In this document: piece after piece, positions 47,256 to 56,537 of the stretch
Position numbering within the stretch: position 1 is the first letter of the stretch
Layout of the letters: each line of letters begins with the position of its first letter
Source: Ehretia macrophylla
Taxonomy: Eukaryota > Streptophyta > Magnoliopsida > Boraginales > Ehretiaceae
Direction: 5' to 3'
Assembly (NCBI GenBank): GCA_037974665.1
Contig: CM075783.1
Location: 43,857,818-43,921,817 of the forward strand
DNA length: 64,000 bases
Notes under the pieces: model-generated
What the model was told of the DNA's origin: nothing
The model's input: the letters and a program-made list of their open reading frames with translations, nothing else
The model's database searches: none
Program-made: the position numbers and the translations under genes

Positions 47256-49751
47256 TGTGAGACCCCATATTTTGCTTTATCTTGTTTTGCGTACTTTACC
47301 TCGTTTTGCGTGAATTGACCTGTTTATGTGATATATGACTTAGAATGTGCTAAATATGTGATTAATACACCTAATACATGCTAAGTGTGCATTCATGAAA
47401 TTTTCATAAAAAACGGAATCAGAAATTTTATCACCGGTTTTGGTGAATAGTATTTTTGAACACATGTCCGCTAAAATTTTTACCGGTGTATTTTAAAAAT
47501 TTTAAAACGTAGTCCTCGAGTATTAATAGACCCGTGTTTGATTAAAACAGATTTGGAATTGGTTTTGAAATTTTAAAGATTTTTACACTTTCTTTTGCAA
47601 GAAAACGAGTTTTAAGCCGATTCAGGTGAAACTATTTTAATGCAACCTTCTTTGTTACCTAAAATATAATGTCTAGAATTTATTTAAGTGCTAATTTAAT
47701 AGTTGAGCAAGAAATACTCAAGAAATGAATTAAAGGACTAAATAACTAACTTTGACTTTGCAATTTTTTTAATTGACCAAGCTTTTATTTGCATAATATC
47801 ATCAACACACACTAAACACAACACAAAACATACTCCTCAACACACACAAAGGGCCGAGAGTTTCAAGGGAGAAAAAGAGAAAGGATTTTCAAGGTTTTCA
47901 AAGCAAATTTTCATAGAAAAACCTAGTTTTTATCCGTAGCACTTCATGCCGAGTTGGATTCCGCTTGTTGGGCATGCATTGCACGCATATCTAGGCTTAT
48001 ATCAAATCAAAGGTGAGAAAAATTATAAATCTCAAAACTCATTTTTTATGTTTTTGCTTATAACTACATTTTGAACCGTTAGAATGTTAATTTGAAGTTA
48101 TATTATTGATCAGTGTGTGCTAGGGATCGTTTATGTGTATTACTACAAGATTTGATCCATTGTAGCAAAATTATTTATTTTCGGATATTTAAAGTTGATA
48201 GATTGGCTATTTGAGGATTATCTTGATGTGTTGTGGTTGGAATCGATTGCCGTCGATTTCTAAAAGTTTGTTAATTATGTGGTAACGCCGTTATAATTCC
48301 AAATTTTTGATTGCGATGTTTGGGTGAAAATCCAAAAATTTCAGCCTAGGCGCATTGAGGTTTTAGGGCTGTTGGGTCTGATTTTGATATGTCTTGGTTG
48401 GTTTCCGAGAGGGATAATGTAGTTGATTGAATGGGTGAGTGTTTGAAACTGATTTGGAGTTGTTTGGATTAGTAGAATGTAAGATATGATTATTTGAAGT
48501 TTAGGTTGTCTTTCTTTAAATTGTTGATTAGAGCCTTTAGATGATTGGGTGGTGTTTGAGTGATTGAATAGTGAGTTGTTGATGGTTAGATTAGGGTTAG
48601 ATTACGTGTCTTATGCATGTTAAGTTGGATGACCTACTTTGTCATCTAACTTAGTTATTTGTTTAATTGATTACTTGATGTTATATTGATGTTATATTGA
48701 TGTTATATTGATGATTATTGATATTACATTGATGGAAATGGATGATTATTGATGATTATTGATTGATGATTGATGAATCGGGAAATAGGCAGTTCTACTA
48801 GACTGTCCTCCTGTGAATGATGTTTATTATTATTGTTGAGTCTTGGTGTGTGTGTGCCACCTCTCGGGCAGCGTCGGGCTGTCGGGTTGATAATGGTATG
48901 ACTACCAGAGACTACCTTTAGCTCACATGACGGAGGTGTCATGGAGGGAAAGGCTAGTGAGGTACATCGGGTACGTGAGTAATGGGGAGTTATAAGAAGA
49001 ATGGTTGAGATCGTGATGGCGTGTGGAGCTACACCAAATTGAGTATCCTTTATTGATTGGTCATTATAGTTATGTGTTTATATTATATTGATGTTTATTT
49101 GTGTGTTTACTTGCTCAAAGGATCATTTCCAAGGAGTTTAGTAAATACTGTAAGAGATCTATCAGATTCTCACTGAGCTTGTTTATATAAGCTCACTCTC
49201 TTTTATTACATGCATACAGGTATCCTTTCGCAAGATTTCGGGTACGTGCCTCCAGAAGCGGATAATGTGCCATATGTGGATGAGTCCTATGTGCCAGAGT
49301 CTTGTCCTTGATGCTTGAGATGTTGTATACTCTATTATCATGTATATTAAACTAGTTGTCTTTTATTTTTCCTTGTAATTTATGATGTATAAGTTGTAGT
49401 AAAGATAATGAACTAAATGATGCTCACTTAGTAGTCTTTCTTTTGTTAAGATCTAGGTTGCTAAGTTGGTTTATAATATATTTTGATATGTATGTTAAAG
49501 TTAAGGTATTATGTTGGAACGGAGGCATATAACTATGAATGGATCGTCTAAGAGTGATTGTTGTATAATATGGTTATGTTGTATGTTGTTAATAGTTTTA
49601 AGGAATTGATTGTTGTTTGGTTGAGGAGTTTGATTGTATAATGTTCTGAGAGGTTGGTTTAGAGCCTCGGTGTCTTGATTACTATCGTTATACTGCCGAA
49701 ATTCCGTTGCGTCCTGACTGATCGTAGGTGGGATCGAGTTGGGGCGTGACA
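47256..49751 (+). mobile_element. Solo Ty3/gypsy LTR (2496 bp)
   Basis: TGTGAGACCCC ... GGGGCGTGACA with a perfect duplication CTGGT (47251-47255 and 49752-49756). It is related to, but clearly diverged from, the LTRs of the whole element at 5768-14880, and has the same layout including 'gtgccacctctcgggcagcg' near 48853. No internal sequence is present. Confidence 0.93.
49171..49200 (+). promoter_or_regulatory. LTR TATA box within an inverted repeat
   Basis: GAGCTT (49175-49180) and AAGCTC (49189-49194) flank a loop with TATATAA. CTCACT lies before and CTCACTC after, as at 6871-6899. Confidence 0.5.
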
Positions 49752-49873
49752 CTGGTATAAGAGATGAACCGGATTGTTTCAGAAGATGTTTTAAGAGTAT
49801 GTAACAATTTTGTGCACATAAAGTTATGAAATATAATTGTCTTCGGTATTAATGTGTAGCCCAAGTGAGAGAT
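49752..49873 (+). other. Copia 3' end with polypurine tract
   Basis: Short non-coding tail; 'caagtgagagat' directly before the 3' LTR is the likely purine tract. Confidence 0.6.
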
Positions 49874-50332
49874 TGTTGGAATTATTTTCAATAATCTATT
49901 TTGGGCTTACACGTAATTAACAATTTTATTTGGGCTACTATTCTAATTAGGATAATTAAGTGATCTAATTCTAGTAAAGATCCTAATAAGACATCTTATC
50001 CAATATGGACTATGTAATGTATGGTATCCAATAGCAACTTGGTTTAGGATTATTGGGGTTCTAATCAGGTTGTCTATAAAAAGAGGTCTTAGTCCCCAAG
50101 GCTAAAGACACCATATTCTCTGTTTTCTCAAATTCCCACCTTAAGCAACATACAGCAAGAGAATCCTATTTAGTCTGTGAAAGGCCTTGCAACAAATTCT
50201 CAAAGGTTTTCCTGCTTTTATGTTATTGTTGTCATGGATTTAGGTATGCTATTCTCATAACTTTAAATTTTGCAATCCTGATATTCTGAACGAAGTGTAT
50301 GATTATATGAATATATTAATTATGTTCTTACA
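49874..50332 (+). repeat. Copia 3' LTR (459 bp)
   Basis: TGTTGGAATTATT ... GTTCTTACA, followed by AATAC. It pairs with 23932-24435. Confidence 0.92.
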
Positions 50333-50707
50333 AATACATGTTTCGTTCCATTACTCATTTTGTTTGTTTCACTTGACATGAGATAATGACCAAAATAAAC
50401 AAAAAGAATTCAATAATATTGGATACTCTTTGGTTCTTAACATTGAAAACTCTTCTTGGAAAGCTAAGCCAAAAGGTTGATTTGACATTGTACATAGATC
50501 CATGCAATCAGGTATTATTCTTTATTTTGAACAAGTTTTCATTTCATAAATGTTATTTCCAAGAAAAGATCATACATGTTATGATTTTGACTAATGTAGG
50601 TTAAGTTCTGAGTGGATGAACTTAGTGTTTTGACCCTCCCTTCTGCCATGTTAAGCACTTGAAGTTGAGAGTATTCACGCTCATATCTAATTATTTCCAA
50701 GAAAAGA
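50333..50707 (+). pseudogene. F-box/LRR protein gene, 3' part (split)
   Basis: Continuation of the gene broken at 23931. After the duplicated AATAC the same frame runs on but meets TGA near 50380. Then ILDTLWFLTLKTLLGKLSQK and VDLTLYIDPCNQ are recognisable, ending at a GT donor (50512). The likely intron is 50512-50599. The next exon carries FDPPFCHVKHLKLRVFTLIS (50625-50692), a region typical of this family near the FBD-type C-terminus, in a shifted frame. At 50708 a gypsy LTR cuts the gene again. The true 3' end is not seen in the window. Confidence 0.75.
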
Positions 50708-53181
50708 TGTAATGCCCCGAACCCAACCCCACGTATAGGTTAAGTCCGGACCGGGTACACGGACAGAGTTTCTCGGTACCGTGAATTAACTGTTAACCTG
50801 CAACAACCACAAACAATCACCAAACCACAAACTAACTTCTTATACATTCCCATCCTTCTTGACAATACATACAACAAACTCCTCAAGGCCATCCGAGCTT
50901 TGAAACTGAACAAAAGCATATCATACAAGAATACAAGACATAACTTTAGAATTCTAAGCTACAAGTTTACTTATATATCAAGTCCGTCTATCAACTATTC
51001 TCACACAAGCATGGAACTGAAAGTAGTAAAGTCTATCATTATTTATTACATAACAACTAAGCTATCAAGCCATACAAGATTTCAACTTTTGTTACATCTG
51101 CCAAAACTAACACCAATACAAATAAGACTACAAAGGTTTCAAAAAGATTCAATAAGCAACAACTTCACGTAATCTGCACATAACATCCAACCTCAGCATA
51201 CAACCAATCAAGGAAGCTGATCTATTTGAACTTCTTCTTCTTTTTCTATAGCTACAAGCTGGGGATTCACCTCAGCTTCTCTTGAAACATGTTAAAAGAG
51301 GAGTGAGCAACAAAGTTGCCTAGCGAGGGAGGGGTACAATAAACCGGGGTATTTTCGCAAAAGATTTTGTGCAATGCTAGCACAAGTAATACAACATAAC
51401 AAACTAACTTAATAACAGTAAACACATTAAACATGATACATTTCATCTTCTTGTCCACGATCTCAAACCACGAACCATGATCTTCATGTAAATGCCATCA
51501 AACCCCTTATTCCTCCAATGGGATACTCCGGATGTACCTCGATCCAACGACCCATTCTCCCAAAGTAGGTCCGTATGCCCCAACGAGGTGAACCACGCCT
51601 CTGGGGTATGGGAGTATGCCTTAGCGAGAATGGGAATAGGAACCATAGTAGCCGAGCTAGACCAACAGCCCAATGTTGCATGGAGTTTCTCGATACTACC
51701 ATGTCCGAGAAGGTTGCGCAACCCTGAATTATGATCACGAGAACCAAGAGTACCAATAATCATATTTGAGGGACAACAAAGTAGGCCGCCCTCGTAATTA
51801 GTCACAATATAAGCTTTTACACATGAAATAACCAAATAAGTACAAAGGGGCAATTAATATACTTTTCCACAAAACTCTACAAATAGCTTGAATATGCTTT
51901 AGACATGCATGTAGACATACAATAGGCATCTATATGTTAATACAAGCACTAATGCATCTAATTACTACATTTTCCCTTTTGACAACTATGCAATTTTACT
52001 TCCAAACGAGATTCAAGGTTCCAATTCTACAAACCGACTATACTTCATCTCTAAGGATACTCAAAGACACCTATCCAAGCCCTAAAAATCCGCTTTGGAG
52101 ACAAAAGCTCGGGAAGGCCCCGAGTTGATTTTAACTACAACTACTCTAAGTGCCCTTCAAACCAATGCAACGAAAGCACCAAAAGTGCTTCCATGCTTAG
52201 TAGATACCTAATCTAAGGTTCAATTGTGCCCGGATTATGTTTTACGAAAAAACCCCTTTTAAATTTTATCTAAATTCATATTTTAACTCAATTCCGGGAA
52301 AATTAATTACACACAAGCATTTATCTATGTTCAATAACATCTAAAGCACTTATATGAAGCACAAGATTGATCTAATTAGCCATTTATAGCAAAACCCTAG
52401 AATTGAGCACTATTCATCATCTCTTTCATGTGATCTAAGCTTTCAACCATGTAATAAGCCATTAAGCTAAGCAAGCAAGGTCTATATAGCATGTAGAGCA
52501 TGTATATCACAATATTCAAGCAATACAATAGCTATAATTAACAAATCTCAAAATCTCAAAAGTTGACATAAACTTTAAAATGATACAAATGCAAACTCCC
52601 TCACTTGTACAAGGTTTAGGCAAGTAGCAGTAGCTCCTAGATGCTCCAAACAACCTTCAAAGCCAAGCCAAGTGACCAATTGCAAGGATTGAAGTTGAAG
52701 TTTTTTTTTCTTTTCTTCTATGGCGGTTGGGTAAGGGGGACTTTTTGGGCATTTTCTCAATTGTTTTGTGTGTAATTGCTATGTATGTATGTTGTAGTAT
52801 ATGTGTATTTTATGTATATGGTTTAATTTGAGGTCAAATGCTTGCACAACTGAGTCAAATGTAGGCCAAAAATCCAATTAAAAGACTAACTACTAGTTAA
52901 CTATGTTATATTTCTAATGTTTCACTATTCATGCGAACCGGAAATTATTTCCCAAATGTTCGTTCCCAACACCCAAAGATCAAAATCCCATGTTTTCGAT
53001 TCTTTTTATAAGTTATACTATCTAGGAAAAATATTAATTTGAACAAATTAGACAGTCAGTTTTCTTATGAATAGTAACCGTCAAGTAATGCATATTTAAA
53101 CTAAAACTAAAGCACATTAAAATGCACAAAGGAATATGCAACAGTTATTTATGAATACGATGCAAAGTCTTGGGCGTCACA
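50708..53181 (-). repeat. Ty3/gypsy 3' LTR (2474 bp)
   Basis: Plus strand TGTAATGCCCCGAACCC ... GGGCGTCACA. It is preceded by AAAGA; the partner duplication is not found. A purine tract and pol tail follow on the right, so on the minus strand this is a 3' LTR. Inverted repeat GAGCAAC/GTTGCCT at 51305-51321. Confidence 0.88.
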
Positions 53182-53567
53182 TCCTCTTTCCCTTAAACTA
53201 ATTGCGTCCACGCAATTCTTACATGATTCAGGAAACAGCTCGGGATATCTATCTCTCATCTGCTCCTCCCACTCCCAAGTGGCATCCTCTATTCCTTGAT
53301 GATCCAAAGAGCCTTCACCATCGGAATGCTTTTAGTTTTGAGATCTTGAACCTTTCTATCCACAACCCAAGGAGGTTTCTCTACATAGGTCAAAGTCTCA
53401 CTGATCTCTAACAGTTTCAGCTCTAGAATGTGCGAATGATATGGCTAATACTTCATCAACATTGACACATGGAACACATCATGCAATTTGCCCAAACTCA
53501 AAGGTAATGCTAATCAGTAAGCCAAATCACCAACTTTCTCAATAATCTCAAACAGTCCCAAATATTG
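53182..53567 (-). pseudogene. Gypsy pol C-terminal remnant, fossil
   Basis: The minus strand gives chromodomain-like wording (WEEQMRDRYPELF; ETLTYVEKPPWVVDRKVQDL) comparable with the tail of the protein at 7711-12534. The purine tract is next to the LTR. Broken. Confidence 0.75.
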
Positions 53568-53756
53568 CTCAAATGCACATTTTTCTCATTCCTATAACAG
53601 TTAATATGATTTAAGAAAAATACTATTTCATGGTAATTATGCAGTTGAAAAACAAAAGGAATAGTAGCTAAAGAAGACATAAATTAAAGTATAAAAGAAA
53701 TGCGCACATAGTGGATGCAACAATAATCTAGAAGTACGACAAAATCTTGGGTGTCA
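53568..53756 (-). repeat. LTR fragment, family of 36812-44139
   Basis: Matches 43948-44139 (for example 'gctcaaatgcacatttttct', 'atgatttaagaaaaat') and ends 'gggtgtcata'. It is joined directly to a piece of a different LTR family. Confidence 0.75.
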
Positions 53757-54822
53757 TACTACATATGGGTTAAGTCCGGACTCGGTACACGGACAAAGTC
53801 ACCTCTGTACCGTGGACTAACTGTTAACCTGCAACAACCATAAACAACCACCAAACCATAAACTAACTTCTCATACACTCCCATCCTTCTTGACAATACA
53901 TACAACAAACTCCTCAAGGCCATCCGAGCCTTGGAACTCAACAAAAGCATATCACACAAGCATACAAGACATAACTTTGGAATTCTAAGCTAAAGGTTTA
54001 CTTATATATCAAGTCCGTCTATCAACTATTTTCACACAAGCATGCAATTGAAAGTAGTAAAGTCTATCATTAGTTATTACATAATAACTAATCTATCAAG
54101 CCATACAAGATTTCAACTTTTGTTACAACTACAAAAACTAACACCAATACATACAAGGCCACAAAGGTCTCAAAAAAATTTAATTAGCAACAACTTCACG
54201 TAGTCTGCACATAACATCCAACCTCAGCACACACGCAATCAAGGAAGCTGATCTATTTGAACTTCTTCTTCTTCTTCTACAGCTACAAGCTAGGGATTCA
54301 CCTCAGCTTCTCTTAAAACATGTTAAAAGATGAGTGAGCAACAAAGTTGCCCAGCGAGGGAGAGGTACAGTAAACTGGGGTATTTTCGCAAACGATTTCG
54401 TGCAATGTGACATGGAGAATAACACAAGTAATACAATATAACAAACTAATTGAATAACAATAAAAACATTAAAAATGATACGGTTCATCTTCTTGTCCTC
54501 GATCTCAAACCATGAACCATGATCTTCAAGCAAATGCCGGTAAACCCCTTATTCATCTAATGTGGGATTCCGGATGTACCCCGATCCTACAACCCATTCT
54601 TCTGAGATAGGTCCATATGACCCAATGAGGTGAACCACGCATCTGGGGTATAGGAGTATGCCTCAGTGAGAATGGGAATAGGAACCATGGTAGCCGAGCT
54701 AGACCGACAGCCTGATGCTGCCTAGAGTTTCTCGACACTACCATATTTGAGAAGGTTGCACAACCCCAAATCATGATCACGAGAACCAAGAATACCAATA
54801 ATCACATTTGAGAGATGACAAA
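53757..54822 (-). repeat. LTR fragment, family of 50708-53181
   Basis: Follows 50735-51770 closely ('ggttaagtccgga', 'cgaaccatgatcttca'-like). Inverted repeat GAGCAAC/GTTGCCC at 54336-54352. The CACTA transposon begins where it stops. Confidence 0.85.
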
Positions 54823-54837
54823 CACTACAAAAAAGAA

Positions 54838-55250
54838 GGTGATTTGTGACGAAATTTTGTGACGAAACTAAAATCGTCACAAATTGGGACAAATTGCTAA
54901 GAAACTTTTTGGTCCTCAAATTTCATGAAAAATGAGATGAAACAGTGACGAACTTTACAATGTGTCACAAATTCGTCATATCTTGTGACAATTTGGCCAC
55001 GACGGGCAAATTTCGGTGACGAATCGGTGACGACTCTAAAAATTAGATTTTTCGTCACAAGTTTGTGGCAATATGCTATGATTTTGTGATGAAATTAATT
55101 TAGCCGCGGGAATAAATATTTTGTCACAAATTTGACGCGAATATTATGACGAACAGGTGACGAAATGCTTTTTTATTTGCTACATTTTGGTGACGACTTC
55201 TTTATTGTGACGAAAATATGACTAATTGCGTGGGTTTGTTACAATTTTAT
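54838..55250. repeat. CACTA subterminal repeats
   Basis: At least ten copies of GTGACGAA/TTCGTCAC-like words in both directions (for example 54848, 54863, 54878, 54944, 55018, 55028, 55189). In En/Spm such arrays are bound by the TNPA-type protein; that role here is inferred. Confidence 0.75.
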
Positions 55251-55653
55251 GACAACTCTAATATTTAACTAAAAAAAATTATATTGCTAAAAAGGGACCA
55301 TTTAACCTAGCTTTTTCACCCATACAATTTTTGACAGCCACTCCCCCCCACACATATATACTACCACCACCACTACCTTGCATCTCCGCCACCTTGTACC
55401 ACCGTACCTCGCACCACCGCCGCCTGGCACCATCACATTTGGAACTTCTAAAAGGTATTTTTTTCTTTCTTCTCCAACCAGCAAGAGAGTCAGCTTTTTG
55501 AGATAGAACTTAATTTTTTATCACACACACACAGCATCAGCGACTTCTTTATGGATTTGAAGGTTAAATTACAACCCACAAAAATAGAGAAACAACTTCA
55601 GATCTACGATTACTAATACTAATCAAACCACCTAAACTCATCAGCTTCACAAT
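55251..55653. other. CACTA internal DNA, CCACC-rich stretch
   Basis: 55340-55440 is rich in CCACC/CCGCC and (CA) repeats; its minus strand gives a Gly/Val-rich frame that is not gene-like. A (CA) run lies near 55523-55533. No gene is recognised. Confidence 0.5.
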
Positions 55654-55905
55654 TTAACCTCCAAAACCATAGAGAGTCCTGCCCTACCTCTTCAGAGAAT
55701 AGACGATATCCATAGCGGTCACAGTCTTCTTCCTTGCGTGCTCAATGTAGGTAACAACATCACAGACAACGTTTTCCAAAAAGATCTTGAGCACACCACA
55801 GAGTTTCTTCATAGATGAGACCGGAGATACGCTTTACACCACCTTTACGAGCAAGACGCCTGATGGTTGGCTTCGTGATGCCTTGAATATTATTGCGGAT
55901 GACCA
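55654..55905 (-). pseudogene. Histone H4 gene fragment captured in CACTA
   Basis: The minus strand encodes [20 protein letters not shown] followed by [10 protein letters not shown], i.e. histone H4 from about residue 21. It then runs to the very end of H4 (TLYGFGG and a TAA stop at 55654-55656) after changes of frame. H4 is one of the most conserved proteins known, so the identity is safe. An extra base near 55800 shifts the frame after YEET, and the codon after KR near the end is TAG (55684-55686). The first ~20 residues (the acetylated tail) are absent. It is antisense to the transposase genes. Best read as a host gene piece picked up by the transposon (transduplication) and now decayed; it cannot make H4. 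Confidence 0.88.
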
Positions 55906-56233
55906 TACTTTTAGTTTGATTAGGTTGTTTGCGTATGTATTCCTGCTGAACATGATAACAAATTTGTTGCAATTCTTTTCACAGCAAGAAGCCATTTAAC
56001 TAATACCATTTAATATATTTTTATGTTTTATTGTTGTTGATGTTATACACACCAATTGTTTGTTTTCTAATATCAAAAGTTTCTTTCCACACACCGCTCC
56101 TCCTAGTTATGTGCGTCCCGCTTGTTCCACTCTGGTATGTGTTATTTAAATAACCTGCACAAGCTTAGTTTATTAAATTATATGATTTTGGTGCATTAAA
56201 CATTCTGGTGGGTACTGCCTTTGTTTTTCTTTT

Positions 56234-56299
56234 GGACTTTAGTTGCCAAATGTAGCTTCTGATTTATGGACTTTAGTTGCCAAATGTTACTTCTGATTT
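56234..56299. repeat. 34-bp tandem repeat, two copies
   Basis: 'ggactttagttgccaaatg' and 't.cttctgattt' occur at 56234-56267 and 56268-56299. Confidence 0.85.
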
Positions 56300-56364
56300 C
56301 AATTGAGGCATGCATATAACAGATCTTAGAGAAAAGACGATAGAAACCTTGATCAATGTTGCGC

Positions 56365-56537
56365 AGAGATTCCTTGCCAAATGTTGTCCTATAGACTTAT
56401 TAATTCTAAAATTGTGGCTGTCAAATAAAGCTGAAGTTATCAATGCTCAGAAGAGATTCCTTGCCAAATGTTGTCTTATGGACTTATTAATTCTAAAATT
56501 GTGGCTATCAAATAAAGCTAAAGGTGTCAATGCTCAG
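56365..56537. repeat. 86/87-bp tandem repeat, two copies
   Basis: Units 56365-56450 and 56451-56537 both run from 'agagattccttgccaaatg' to 'caatgctcag' with about 8 differences. The 'ttgccaaatgtt' core also occurs in the neighbouring 34-bp repeat. Confidence 0.9.

Larger units (their letters stand above)
23932..50332 (+). mobile_element. Ty1/copia element in the F-box gene (holds four gypsy insertions)
   Basis: LTRs 23932-24435 and 49874-50332, with a perfect target duplication AATAC (23927-23931 and 50333-50337). Taking out the later insertions (25809-28496, 32185-46995 including its nested element, 47256-49751) leaves about 6.4 kb. Parts: primer site after 24435, long leader, gag-pol remnants 28736-32100, tail 46996-47255 and 49752-49873. 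Pol order protease, integrase, reverse transcriptase is copia-type; wording such as VECIKGKQT and CGPFPTTSWNGQQYF suggests the TAR/Tork side, tentatively. It is broken with well over ten breaks. LTR divergence is about 6% by eye, about 2-2.5 million years at an assumed 1.3e-8 per site per year. This makes it older than everything nested in it, as expected. Confidence 0.92.

Noticed and set aside
51443-51853. 136-codon minus-strand frame, with a related one at 54553-54798
   Set aside because: Lies in an LTR, overlaps other frames and is not kept open in the second copy of the same LTR family.
55302-55484. Gly/Val-rich minus-strand frame
   Set aside because: By-product of CCACC repeats.
55760-55972. 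Functional histone H4 gene
   Set aside because: The N-terminal tail is absent, the frame changes after YEET and a stop precedes the true end.
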